Shown here: one piece after another, positions 1 to 6,471 of the stretch
Layout of the letters: every line of letters begins with the position of its first letter
Numbering within the stretch: the first letter of the stretch is position 1
DNA from: Chloroflexota bacterium
GTDB taxonomy: Bacteria; Chloroflexota; Anaerolineae; SpSt-600
Reading direction: 5' to 3'
Assembly: GCA_011041825.1 (NCBI GenBank)
Contig: DRAO01000470.1
Coordinates: forward strand, 1 to 17,372
Length of the DNA: 17,372 nucleotides
The notes under the pieces: model-generated
Seen by the model: the letters and a program-made list of their open reading frames with translations, nothing else
The model's database searches: none
What the model was told of the DNA's origin: nothing
Position numbers and translations under genes: made by a program

Positions 1-318
1 CCCCCGGTGTGGACACCCAGGTTGCTCCTCCAGCCTGAATTCCGCAAGCAAACCCTTGCCATCGGGATATGCTTGCTTTTGCCTGGGTTGTACCCTTGGC
101 TGAGGAATCTCCCTCCCAGGGCTGTAGCGTTGGCTGTGGGCTCCCTGGCTCTCCCCGCCTTGATTTTGCCAATGCTTTTGTTCCGGAAGGTACTACCCTT
201 CATTGCCCAGCTATATGGGCATCCTCTTACCCCTGGTTGGGGGGTGTACCTGATGGGGATAGGCTTTGGGGGAGTGGTAATCCTGGCATTGATTGAAGGA
301 ATGAAACCCTCTTATTAG
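1..318 (+). CDS. C-terminal fragment of an unidentified membrane protein
   Basis: The reading frame is open from the first base and ends at TAG 316-318, so this is probably the last ~105 codons of a longer gene that begins outside the window. A GTG at position 7 could be a start, but there is no room to see a ribosome binding site. The visible protein has about three hydrophobic segments: one near residues 16-32 (window frame), one around a proline- and leucine-rich stretch at 40-60, and one near the end (GVYLMGIGFGGVVILALIEG). It finishes in a short polar tail, KPSY. I do not recognise the family and assign no function. It is convergent with the NERD-like gene, and the two stop codons overlap in the sequence TTAG at 315-318, leaving no space for a terminator between them. 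Confidence 0.5.
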   Translation, partial: PPVWTPRLLLQPEFRKQTLAIGICLLLPGLYPWLRNLPPRAVALAVGSLALPALILPMLLFRKVLPFIAQLYGHPLTPGWGVYLMGIGFGGVVILALIEGMKPSY

Positions 319-1022
319 AGCACCCCTACCTCTTTTGCATAATCCGTGAAGATACCAAGCAAGGTTTTGTACTGCTCACCGGAGAAATCCGATTTTTCAC
401 CCTTCCGTCGAATGAAATTTTTGAGGGCTTTAGGAGTTAAAACAGGAATGGCAGGGGATTTCAACTCCAGGCGGGCAGCAGGATTAGTGAATAGAATAAC
501 CTCTTTTATCTCCACCTCAAAATCTTCGGGAAGCCTGGAGGAGAGGAAAGAACGCATCTTATCGGCTTCTGCAATGACTTCCATCGTGGGATTGCCAAGC
601 CCTTCCTCATAGAAAGCCCGCAGTAACCGTGTCCACTTGAACTTGCGATGCCACCGATTGCCCTCGCAGATGATCTCCCCATCATGGGGTTTGGGTTTGA
701 CCACGTAGAGCCCCGAAGGGGCTAAAATCACGTGCTCGGCAGGGAAGACATAACTGAAGAGCCAGAAGCGGTCGTCCAAGCCCTTCAAAGCCCGGGCTAT
801 TGCCTCATCGCTGCGAGGGCGTTTCACCCAGCGATTCAAATTATAAGTGCCGATGTTAGAGATGATGAGCCCAACCAGGAGGCAAATCAATGAGATGATG
901 AAAAAACGGGGGAAGAAGCTCAGGATGAAACCTAAAAGGAGAACCCCCAGCCCCACAAAACTGGCAATCTTCCCCAGCCGCCCACGACTGGCTATGAGCT
1001 TCTCGTTAAGGATTACCTTCAT
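315..1022 (-). CDS. Membrane-anchored NERD-like domain protein (235 aa)
   Basis: The protein begins MKVILNEKLIASRGRLGK, followed by two adjacent membrane helices at about residues 20-65. A soluble domain follows that resembles the nuclease-related (NERD) fold: DRFWLFSYVFPAEHVILAPSG-LYVV, then a G-x-I strand and a W of the kind seen after the NERD core. In typical NERD proteins the strand after this glycine reads roughly IExK, with an acidic catalytic residue. Here it reads VVKPKPHDG, so the acid appears replaced by lysine and nuclease activity is doubtful. The start at 1022 is chosen because GGAGGAG lies 7 nt upstream; a longer frame to 1103 lacks such support and would run deep into the upstream gene. 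The ATG overlaps the stop of the coiled-coil gene by one base (TAATG), implying translational coupling. The family call rests on motif resemblance only. Confidence 0.7.
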   Translation of the reverse strand: MKVILNEKLIASRGRLGKIASFVGLGVLLLGFILSFFPRFFIISLICLLVGLIISNIGTYNLNRWVKRPRSDEAIARALKGLDDRFWLFSYVFPAEHVILAPSGLYVVKPKPHDGEIICEGNRWHRKFKWTRLLRAFYEEGLGNPTMEVIAEADKMRSFLSSRLPEDFEVEIKEVILFTNPAARLELKSPAIPVLTPKALKNFIRRKGEKSDFSGEQYKTLLGIFTDYAKEVGVL

Positions 1023-1636
1023 TAAGGGACTCCTCCAAAGAAAATCCGTGCAATGATTATGAGTATCCCTATTATGAGCGGGAACAACAACCCGAGTAGC
1101 CAACGGAATTGGCTATGCATCTCCGCTCGCAGAGCTTGGATTTCAAGGCGCAACGCCTGCCGCTCTTCCCTCGCCTCCGCAAAACGCCGATCCATCTCCT
1201 CACGCAACACCTTTATCTCTTGCTTCATCTCCTCACGCAACGCCTGTCGCTCTTCCTTTGCTTCCGCAAAACGCCGATCCATCTCCTCACGCAATGCCTT
1301 TATCTCCTGCTTCAGCTCCCCTCGCAGTGCCCCCCGCTCTTCCTTCGCCTCTGTAAGACGCCGCTCCATCTCTTCACGCAATGCCTGCCGCTCTTCCTTC
1401 GCCTCCGCAAAACGCCGCTCCATCTCTCTTACCAGGCGGGCTATCTCAGCGGTGTTACGGTCTATGGCCGCCTCCAGCCTCCTAAACTCACTTGCAAGGC
1501 GCCGGTCTCTTTCCTCTAAAAAGCGCTCAAAATAAAAAGGCAGTTGAACCTCCAACTCCGTCAGGTGCTCTTTCTTCACCTCAGCCTCATAAGCGGCAAT
1601 GGGTTCCCTCACCTGCTTTCCTTCCTTTTCCGCCAT
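1022..1636 (-). CDS. Coiled-coil protein with C-terminal membrane anchor (204 aa)
   Basis: The protein is highly charged and almost entirely helical. After about 45 N-terminal residues it consists of Arg/Glu-rich heptads built from repeats of the type LREEMDRRFAEAKEERQ-ALREEM, and it ends in one hydrophobic helix (WLLGLLFPLIIGILIIIARIFF) plus GGVP. This predicts a long parallel coiled coil anchored at the cytoplasmic membrane by its C terminus. No enzymatic motif is visible. Start: the frame extends to 1678, but that position lies upstream of the -10 element (1669-1674). ATG 1636 has AAGGGGG about 9 nt upstream and lies about 26 nt downstream of the predicted transcription start, so it is preferred. 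It forms a tight two-gene unit with the NERD-like gene, which suggests that the two membrane proteins work together. A structural or tethering role is an inference. Confidence 0.8.
   Translation of the reverse strand: MAEKEGKQVREPIAAYEAEVKKEHLTELEVQLPFYFERFLEERDRRLASEFRRLEAAIDRNTAEIARLVREMERRFAEAKEERQALREEMERRLTEAKEERGALRGELKQEIKALREEMDRRFAEAKEERQALREEMKQEIKVLREEMDRRFAEAREERQALRLEIQALRAEMHSQFRWLLGLLFPLIIGILIIIARIFFGGVP
1030..1036 (-). promoter_or_regulatory. Ribosome binding site that decides the NERD-like gene start
   Basis: GGAGGAG on the minus strand, 7 nt before ATG 1022, inside the last codons of the coiled-coil gene. It fixes the start at 1022 rather than at the longer frame to 1103. 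Confidence 0.75.
1181..1430 (-). repeat. In-gene tandem repeat encoding coiled-coil heptads (87-bp period)
   Basis: The motif ACGCCG followed by (A/C)TCCATCTC recurs at 1184, 1271, 1358 and 1412 on the plus strand. The spacings are 87, 87 and 54 bp, that is 29, 29 and 18 codons. Each unit encodes EEM(D/E)RRFAEA(K/R)EERQALREE-type heptads, so the repeat belongs to the coding sequence and varies in steps that keep the frame. The high nucleotide identity between units suggests recent unit duplication and possible length variation among strains. Confidence 0.85.
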
Positions 1637-1645
1637 CGTGTAATA

Positions 1646-1652
1646 CCCCCTT
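1646..1652 (-). promoter_or_regulatory. Ribosome binding site that decides the coiled-coil gene start
   Basis: AAGGGGG on the minus strand, 9 nt before ATG 1636. Together with the promoter just upstream it excludes the longer reading frame that begins at 1678. Confidence 0.6.
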
Positions 1653-1668
1653 ACTTGCCTTTGAAAAG

Positions 1669-1697
1669 AGTATATCAAAAATGGCGGAGGATGTCAA
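1669..1697 (-). promoter_or_regulatory. Sigma-70 promoter for the coiled-coil/NERD-like pair
   Basis: On the minus strand TTGACA (1697-1692), a 17-bp spacer and TATACT (1674-1669) form a near-consensus promoter, with TGA directly before the -10 as a possible extended -10 element. Transcription should begin near 1662, about 26 nt before ATG 1636. It starts just past the fmt stop codon (1712), so the pair is not simply a tail of the fmt transcript. Confidence 0.8.
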
Positions 1698-1711
1698 AGG
1701 CATCTAATGCG

Positions 1712-2641
1712 TCAACTTAGTATAGCTCCTATAAAGTTCCCCCTCCCCCGGACGAAATCCTCCACCGGCATCGGTTTCTTGCCCTCCATTTGAATTTCCT
1801 TGAGGAGGAGAGCTCCTTCCCCACAGGCCACTTTCACCCCTTCCCTATCCCGAAAGACTTGCCCTGGGGTCCCTCCCAGAAGGCTTGAATCGGAAGCTTC
1901 TGCTCTCCAAATTTTAATGAGCTTGCCTTGCCAAAAGGTGTAAGCTCCAGGCCAGGGATTATAGGCCCTCACCCGTCTCTCTATATCCATTGCTGGAAGC
2001 GTCCAATCAATTATACCATCTTCTTTCTTAAGCATCCTGGCATAGGAGGCTTTCCCTTCTTGAGGCCGGGGCTTTATCCTGCCTTCCAACCACTTAGGGA
2101 GCACCTCCAGAAGGAGTTCAGCTCCCATAAGCGAGAGCTTTCTTCCCAGGGAAGCTGCCGTGTCCCAGCGCTCAATAGGACAGGAACGCTGAGCCAGGAT
2201 AGGCCCTGTATCCATACCTTCATCCATGAGCATTATGGTAACCCCCGTCTCTTTATCCCCAGCCAAAATGGCGGCAGGGATGGGGGCTGCACCTCGGTAC
2301 CGGGGCAACAGGGAGGCATGAACATTAAGGCAACCCCGGGGCGGTATCCCAAGCACAGAGGAAGGCAAAATCTGACCAAAGGCAGCTACTACGATAACAT
2401 CAGGCTTGCGTTCCCGCAGCCAAGCGATGGCTTCTTCCTGGCAGATGGATTCGGGCTGAAGCAAAGGCAATCCACATCTTAGGGCCAGCTCCTTCACGGG
2501 AGGCGGCTTTAGCTTACGCCCTCTTCCAGCAGGCCTATCGGGCTGGGTGACCACTCCCACTACTTGGTGATGGGTTATCAGGCCCTTTAAGATGGGCACT
2601 GCAAAGTCAGGCGAGCCCATAAAAACAATCCGAGCTCCCAC
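1712..2641 (-). CDS. fmt: Methionyl-tRNA formyltransferase
   Basis: The enzyme transfers a formyl group from 10-formyl-tetrahydrofolate to Met-tRNA(fMet) in the cytoplasm to make the initiator tRNA. The N-terminal Rossmann-like formyltransferase domain starts with the family signature RIVFMGSPDFAVP and carries GxLNVHASLLPRYRGAAPI, which includes the catalytic Asn and His, followed by a loop with the catalytic Asp (MDEGMDTGPIL). The C-terminal tRNA-binding domain covers the last ~100 residues and begins near IERRVRAYNPWPGAY. GTG 2641 is preferred as start: GGAGG lies 5 nt upstream and the product begins MGARIVFMG, close to the usual MRIVFMG; a GTG at 2665 would add eight residues. The length of 309 aa is normal. 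The gene starts 10 nt after the small membrane protein gene. The usual neighbour def (peptide deformylase) is not in the window. Confidence 0.97.
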   Translation of the reverse strand: MGARIVFMGSPDFAVPILKGLITHHQVVGVVTQPDRPAGRGRKLKPPPVKELALRCGLPLLQPESICQEEAIAWLRERKPDVIVVAAFGQILPSSVLGIPPRGCLNVHASLLPRYRGAAPIPAAILAGDKETGVTIMLMDEGMDTGPILAQRSCPIERWDTAASLGRKLSLMGAELLLEVLPKWLEGRIKPRPQEGKASYARMLKKEDGIIDWTLPAMDIERRVRAYNPWPGAYTFWQGKLIKIWRAEASDSSLLGGTPGQVFRDREGVKVACGEGALLLKEIQMEGKKPMPVEDFVRGRGNFIGAILS

Positions 2642-2645
2642 CAAA

Positions 2646-2651
2646 TCCTCC
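2646..2651 (-). promoter_or_regulatory. Ribosome binding site that decides the fmt start
   Basis: GGAGGA on the minus strand with GTG 2641 four to five bases downstream. It directly follows the TGA stop (2654-2652) of the upstream small gene, which favours GTG 2641 over GTG 2665. Confidence 0.65.
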
Positions 2652-2873
2652 TCACTCCTCCTCACTCTCTACTTCCACAACAGCCAGTGCTATGGCCCAA
2701 CTCACCACTCCCCAGGTGAGTCCGGGCAGTAAGATTCCCAGCAGGATCGAGAGTGGATGGAAGTTGCCCTGCCTTATCAAGCCGATGACGGTGAGCAAGG
2801 CCCCCAGGAAGCCGAAAGTCAGGCCGATTTTCACCGGGCCACTCAATTTTTGCCAGACGGTTCGCAAGCCCAT
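2652..2873 (-). CDS. Small two-helix membrane protein (73 aa)
   Basis: ATG 2873 is preceded by GGGAGAGA about 4 nt upstream. The protein has a short positively charged N terminus (MGLRTVWQKLSGPVK), a first membrane helix at about residues 16-33 (IGLTFGFLGALLTVIGLI), a loop RQGNFHP, and a second helix at about 41-66 (SILLGILLPGLTWGVVSWAIALAVV), ending in the acidic tail EVESEEE. This predicts a helical hairpin in the membrane with both ends probably cytoplasmic. No conserved functional motif was recognised. The gene lies between ssnA and fmt, 10 nt before the preferred fmt start, so it is probably co-transcribed with fmt. Its role is unknown. Confidence 0.7.
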   Translation of the reverse strand: MGLRTVWQKLSGPVKIGLTFGFLGALLTVIGLIRQGNFHPLSILLGILLPGLTWGVVSWAIALAVVEVESEEE

Positions 2874-2899
2874 TTCTCTCTCCCAAGGATAATATTTCT

Positions 2900-2920
2900 G
2901 GCGACAGCGTTGCTATCGCC
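2900..2920. other. Stem-loop between ssnA and the small membrane gene
   Basis: A 9-bp stem with one G-T pair and a 3-nt loop (minus strand GGCGATAGC-AAC-GCTGTCGCC) lies 10 nt after the ssnA stop codon. It is preceded, not followed, by a T run on the minus strand, so it does not fit a classical intrinsic terminator for ssnA. It could be a weak terminator, an RNA processing site or a 3'-end stabiliser separating ssnA from the small gene and fmt. Confidence 0.45.
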
Positions 2921-2929
2921 AAAAAATGT

Positions 2930-4258
2930 TCACAATCTTCTCCACATCTCCATCGCCAGTTCCCTGGAGCGAGCGGTTATTTCTTCTTCATCCAGGGTCA
3001 AGAGTTTGCCCTCTCGCATAAGTACTCTGCCGCCTGCAATGGTGGTCTCAACGCCGGTGCCGTCTATGCCGAAGATTACGTGCCAGGGGAAATTCCCTTC
3101 GGTGAGCGGCGTGGTGGGTTTGTAGTCCACTATGATGACATCGGCGTAAGCCCCGGGTTTCAGCACCCCCAGAGGGCGCTCGGGCCAGAAGAGACGGGCG
3201 GTGGCGGCGTTGTAGGCGAAGGCCATCTTGAGTACACAATTAGCTCCCATCACCCGGGGGTCTCGATGGGCCAGCTTGTGCACCAGGTAAGCGACGTGCA
3301 TCTCCACGAACATATTGTTGGAGAAACCATCATTACCCAGGCCCACTTCTATACCCCTCTCCAGCATGGCCTGTACATCGGCAGTGCCCACGGCGTTGTT
3401 CATATTGGAGCGGGGGTTGTGCACCACCCGGGTGCCGGTTTCTTTGAGTATGTCCATCTCCCCATCGCTTATGTGCACACAGTGAGCGGCAATGGTTCTG
3501 GGGCCCAAGACCCCTATCTTCTGGAGGCGTTCCACCACCCGCAGGCCAGATTTGCGCAGGGAATCCTCCACATCGGCCACATCCTCGGCCACGTGGATGT
3601 GGAAGCCCACCTCCAGGCTTTCAGCCACGGCCACGCATTTCTCCAGCGTCTCATCGGAGAGGGTAAGGGATGCGTGAAGGCCGAAGGCGCCCCTGACCAT
3701 CCTTGCCTGTTCCCGGCTTTTGCGGATGAAACGCTCGTTCTCCCGGATGCCGGCTTCGGCCCGGTCTTTACCGTCCCGGTCGGTGACCTCGTAGCAGAGA
3801 CACACACGCAGGCCCGCTTCTTCCACCGCTTCGGCAATGACGTCGAGGCTACCGTCAATGGCATTCTGGGATGCGTGGTGGTCAATGAGGGTGGTGGTGC
3901 CGTGCTTGATGGCCTCCACGAGGCACACCAGAGCGCTGTAGCGGATGTCATCGTAATTCAGGGTCTTGTCCAGACGCCACCAGAGCCTCTCCAAAATCTG
4001 GGGGAAATTGCGTGGTGGCTCCCCTGGAATTGCCATCCCCCGGGCGAAAGCTCCGTAGAAATGGGTGTGGGCGCAGATAAGACCGGGCATCACCAGCTTG
4101 CCCCCGGCATCCAGGGTCTCTTCCCCCGGATAGCGCTTCGCAAGCTCATCCGAGGGCCCCACGTCGGCGATGTAATCATCCCGGATAAGCAGAGCCCCGT
4201 TGCGGATGATGCGCCCATCCTCGTTCAGGGTTAACACGATGCCGTTGGTTATCAGCAT
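2930..4258 (-). CDS. ssnA: SsnA-type amidohydrolase/aminohydrolase (442 aa)
   Basis: This belongs to the amidohydrolase superfamily, subtype S-adenosylhomocysteine/guanine deaminase-like. Close resemblance to E. coli SsnA is visible in LxxLWWRLDxxL, IDHHASxxxIxGSL, H(N)xRSNMNN and the ending MWRR. Metal and catalytic residues are present: HxH at 64/66 after MPGLICAHTHFYG, His222 and Glu225 in HIHVAED, His259, and Asp310 in LGNDGFSNN. The expected reaction is hydrolytic deamination of a purine-like or other N-heterocyclic compound; the true substrate of the SsnA group is not settled. ATG 4258 begins one base after the TGA of the upstream permease, with GGGAGGAG upstream, so the two are tightly coupled. 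The neighbouring nucleoside-type permeases suggest that an imported nucleoside or base is the substrate (inference). The length is normal and complete. Confidence 0.85.
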   Translation of the reverse strand: MLITNGIVLTLNEDGRIIRNGALLIRDDYIADVGPSDELAKRYPGEETLDAGGKLVMPGLICAHTHFYGAFARGMAIPGEPPRNFPQILERLWWRLDKTLNYDDIRYSALVCLVEAIKHGTTTLIDHHASQNAIDGSLDVIAEAVEEAGLRVCLCYEVTDRDGKDRAEAGIRENERFIRKSREQARMVRGAFGLHASLTLSDETLEKCVAVAESLEVGFHIHVAEDVADVEDSLRKSGLRVVERLQKIGVLGPRTIAAHCVHISDGEMDILKETGTRVVHNPRSNMNNAVGTADVQAMLERGIEVGLGNDGFSNNMFVEMHVAYLVHKLAHRDPRVMGANCVLKMAFAYNAATARLFWPERPLGVLKPGAYADVIIVDYKPTTPLTEGNFPWHVIFGIDGTGVETTIAGGRVLMREGKLLTLDEEEITARSRELAMEMWRRL

Positions 4259-4259
4259 C

Positions 4260-5189
4260 TCATTTCTCCTCCCGTGAATAGGGCAACCCCAGGGCCGAAG
4301 GAGCGCCTATGCGCCTTCGCATCACCTCTCTTGTGGCGGCCATAAGCACCAGGATGGTGAGGATAAAGGGGAGGGTGTTGAGCAGGTTGGGGGAGATGCC
4401 CAGAGGTTGAAGCCTGTACTGGAGTACCTTGACTCCTCCGAAGAGATAAGCGCCCAGGATGGCCCTCAACGGGCTCCACAGGGCGAAGATGGTGAGGGCA
4501 ATGACGATCCAGCCCGCCCCCGCCGTCATCCCCTCTATCCAGGAGGGAGTGTAGACGATGGAAAGGTAAGCCCCGCCGACGCCTGCCAGCACCCCGCCGA
4601 TGAAGGTACAGAGGTACCGGATTCCGAAGACATTGACGCCCATCGCATCGGCGGTGGCAGGGTCTTCGCCCACCGAGCGGATGCTTATCCCCAGCTTGGT
4701 CTTGTAGAGGATGAACCACATAATGGGGACCAGCAGGATGGAGATATACACCAGGGGGTCAAACTGGAAGAAGAGGGGCCCCAGGATGGGCAAATCGCTC
4801 AGGACGGGAATCCTTATCCCCACCAGTTTAGCCTGGGCTGGGAGGGGCGTGCCGATGAAGCGGCGGCCCAGAAGCCCACTGAGCCCCACGCCGAACATCG
4901 TCAGGGCCAGCCCTGAAACCACCTGATTCCCCCGCAGGGTTATGCTGACGAAGGCATGGATAAGGGAAAGCAATCCTCCCACGATGGCGGCAGCCAGCAC
5001 CCCTAGCCAAGGGTTACCGGTGGTGAGGGCCACGGAAAAGCCTGTCACTGCCCCCATAATCATCATCCCTTCCACACCCAGGTTGAGGATTCCCGAACGC
5101 TCAACGTAAATCTCGCCCAAGGTGCCGAAGAGGAGCGGTGTTCCAGCAGGTATGGCCGCCCGTAACGCCTCCACGAGGAATTCCAGCAT
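4260..5189 (-). CDS. ABC transporter permease, nucleoside/BMP type, second subunit (309 aa)
   Basis: This is an inner-membrane permease of the branched-chain amino acid/ribose type superfamily (BPD_transp_2), closest in pattern to NupQ/YufQ-like nucleoside permeases. The N-terminal signature LLFGTLGEIYVERSGILNLGVEGMM is diagnostic. The cytoplasmic coupling loop GISIRSVGEDPATADAMGVN, which contacts the ATPase, lies at about residues 165-190, followed by the conserved GGVLAGVGGAYLS. About eight to nine hydrophobic segments are visible. ATG 5189 has GGAGG 7 nt upstream. The gene follows the first permease by 37 nt and precedes ssnA by one base, so all three form one operon. It needs an ATPase and a BMP-family lipoprotein, neither encoded in the window. 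By eye, it and ssnA are more GC-rich at third positions than the first permease. Confidence 0.93.
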   Translation of the reverse strand: MLEFLVEALRAAIPAGTPLLFGTLGEIYVERSGILNLGVEGMMIMGAVTGFSVALTTGNPWLGVLAAAIVGGLLSLIHAFVSITLRGNQVVSGLALTMFGVGLSGLLGRRFIGTPLPAQAKLVGIRIPVLSDLPILGPLFFQFDPLVYISILLVPIMWFILYKTKLGISIRSVGEDPATADAMGVNVFGIRYLCTFIGGVLAGVGGAYLSIVYTPSWIEGMTAGAGWIVIALTIFALWSPLRAILGAYLFGGVKVLQYRLQPLGISPNLLNTLPFILTILVLMAATREVMRRRIGAPSALGLPYSREEK

Positions 5190-5226
5190 CTGCTCCCTCC
5201 ATACGAATGATCCCGCAAAAATCCCT

Positions 5227-6306
5227 TTAAGTTTGGGAACCTTTGCGTATCACAATCCGGTAGCGTAGCAGAATCTCCCCTCCCACCAAGAAGAGCAGGA
5301 TGGCTCCGTTGAACATCTGGATGGTAGGGACTGGCAGGTTCATACTGACCTGGAGGGCATCTCCTCCTACTAACAATCCGCCGAAGAGGAAAGAAGTTAA
5401 AATCACCACCAGCGGGTTTAACTGCGCCAACCAAGCCACGATGATAGCTGTAAAGCCGTAGCCAGGCGATATGCCTTGGGGATAGCGCAAGCGCCCATGA
5501 ATGCCTGCCACTTCGCCTACTCCTGCGACCCCCGCCAATCCTCCGCTGATGAGCATCACCAGCAGGGCTATGCGCAAATAAGGGATGCCTGCATATTCAG
5601 CGGCCCGAGGGTTGTCTCCAGTGACCCGGATTTCATAGCCCCACTTGGTTCGCATAAGCAGGAAATATGCCAACACTGCTACCACTAATCCCAGAATTAA
5701 AGTAGGGTAATGGATGCGGGTGCCGGAGATGACAGGTATGATGGCTGAATCGGGGAATCTATCCGAATACGGGAAACCCCATTCTCGAGCCCCCTTCCAA
5801 GGGCCGTAAACCAGGTAATTGACGATTTCCGTGGCCACATAAACCAGCATCAAAGTGGTTATCACCTCGTTGACCCGGAGCTTAGCCCTAAGGAGGGCTG
5901 GGATCAAAGCCCATATTGCCCCTGCCAAGAAGCCGGCGATAAACATAACCGGCAACATCGCCCAGGATGGAAGTTCAATGGGGCAGAAGAGAGCCACCCA
6001 GGTAGCTGCCAAAGCCCCCATAAGAAGCTGTCCTTCGGCTCCGATATTCCAGAACTGGGCCTTGAAAGCAATGGCTAGCCCTACCCCGCATAGAAGTAAC
6101 GGAATCGCTTTGACCAGGCTTTCCGAAAGCCCGTAAAGGCTCCCGAAGGAGCCAATGAAAATCTTCTTATAAGCGAAGAGAGGGTCTAGCCCAAAGATGT
6201 AAAAAGCAACAGCAATGCTTAAGAGAGCCAATAGGAGGGAAATAGCAGAAGTGAGAATCCTGACCCATCCAGGAGCTAAAAGGCGCCTTTCTAACCGGAT
6301 TTGCAT
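5227..6306 (-). CDS. ABC transporter permease, nucleoside/BMP type, first subunit (359 aa)
   Basis: This permease is of the NupP/YufP type, partner of the downstream subunit. Visible features are the N-terminal membrane helix after a basic start (MQIRLERRLLAPGWVR), the conserved core AIPLLLCGVGLAIAFKAQFWNIGAEGQLLMGAL, RVNEVITTLMLVYVA, and the coupling loop GYEIRVTGDNPRAAEYAGI followed by SGGLAGVAGVGEV. About nine to ten membrane helices are expected. ATG 6306 is preceded by AGGAGG 5 nt upstream, and a consensus promoter lies at 6343-6371. As first gene of the operon it is unusual, because the BMP lipoprotein and the ATPase usually come first in this transporter type. The substrate is inferred as a purine or pyrimidine nucleoside from family resemblance and from the neighbouring SsnA; it is not proven. 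Confidence 0.93.
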   Translation of the reverse strand: MQIRLERRLLAPGWVRILTSAISLLLALLSIAVAFYIFGLDPLFAYKKIFIGSFGSLYGLSESLVKAIPLLLCGVGLAIAFKAQFWNIGAEGQLLMGALAATWVALFCPIELPSWAMLPVMFIAGFLAGAIWALIPALLRAKLRVNEVITTLMLVYVATEIVNYLVYGPWKGAREWGFPYSDRFPDSAIIPVISGTRIHYPTLILGLVVAVLAYFLLMRTKWGYEIRVTGDNPRAAEYAGIPYLRIALLVMLISGGLAGVAGVGEVAGIHGRLRYPQGISPGYGFTAIIVAWLAQLNPLVVILTSFLFGGLLVGGDALQVSMNLPVPTIQMFNGAILLFLVGGEILLRYRIVIRKGSQT

Positions 6307-6332
6307 ATTGCCTCCTACCCAGGGGATTGCCG

Positions 6333-6374
6333 TGCTTGCAAAATTATAATGTCAGAAAATGTTTTTGGCAAGCA
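6333..6374. promoter_or_regulatory. Inverted repeat bracketing the permease promoter (candidate operator)
   Basis: The arms TGCTTGCAAAA (6333-6343) and TTTTGGCAAGCA (6363-6374) are inverted copies, differing by one inserted G. One arm covers the -35 element, the other the transcription start. A dimeric regulator or a pair of dimers could bind there; the regulator is not identifiable from the window. Confidence 0.45.
6343..6371 (-). promoter_or_regulatory. Sigma-70 promoter of the permease-ssnA operon
   Basis: Minus strand: TTGCCA (6371-6366), a 17-bp spacer and a perfect TATAAT (6348-6343). The expected start is near 6336, giving a leader of about 30 nt to ATG 6306. This separates the operon from pyrG, whose stop codon is at 6472. 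Confidence 0.8.
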
Positions 6375-6381
6375 GAGGGGT

Positions 6382-6399
6382 TTGCGCTCTCTAGCGCAA
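6382..6399. other. Short perfect hairpin downstream of pyrG
   Basis: TTGCGCT and AGCGCAA form a 7-bp perfect stem around a CTCT loop (plus strand), 10 bp upstream of the permease -35. It has no T run on the minus strand, so it is a weak candidate for the pyrG terminator and could equally be a protein-binding palindrome. Confidence 0.35.
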
Positions 6400-6471
6400 G
6401 CAAAAAGGCTACCGGCGAGATATATCAATGCATTGCCAGGTTTTTCGATACTCTCTTCACGGCCAAGCGGC

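Noticed and set aside
1023..1103. Longer start for the NERD-like gene at 1103
   Set aside because: The added 27 residues (MATRVVVPAHNRDTHNHC...) look unlike a protein start, overlap the coiled-coil gene out of frame and lack a ribosome binding site; ATG 1022 has GGAGGAG.
1141..1430. Regular repeats that could suggest a CRISPR array or non-coding tandem repeat
   Set aside because: The periods (87, 87, 54 bp) are multiples of three, there are no unique spacers, and the repeat is translated as coiled-coil heptads.
1637..1678. Longer start for the coiled-coil gene at 1678
   Set aside because: It lies upstream of the -10 element (1669-1674) of the predicted promoter, while ATG 1636 has its own ribosome binding site.
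3080..4234. A 384-codon open frame on the plus strand opposite ssnA
   Set aside because: It is the antisense shadow of a clear, complete SsnA-type gene. The translation is rich in His and Gly with no domain logic and no matching ribosome binding site.
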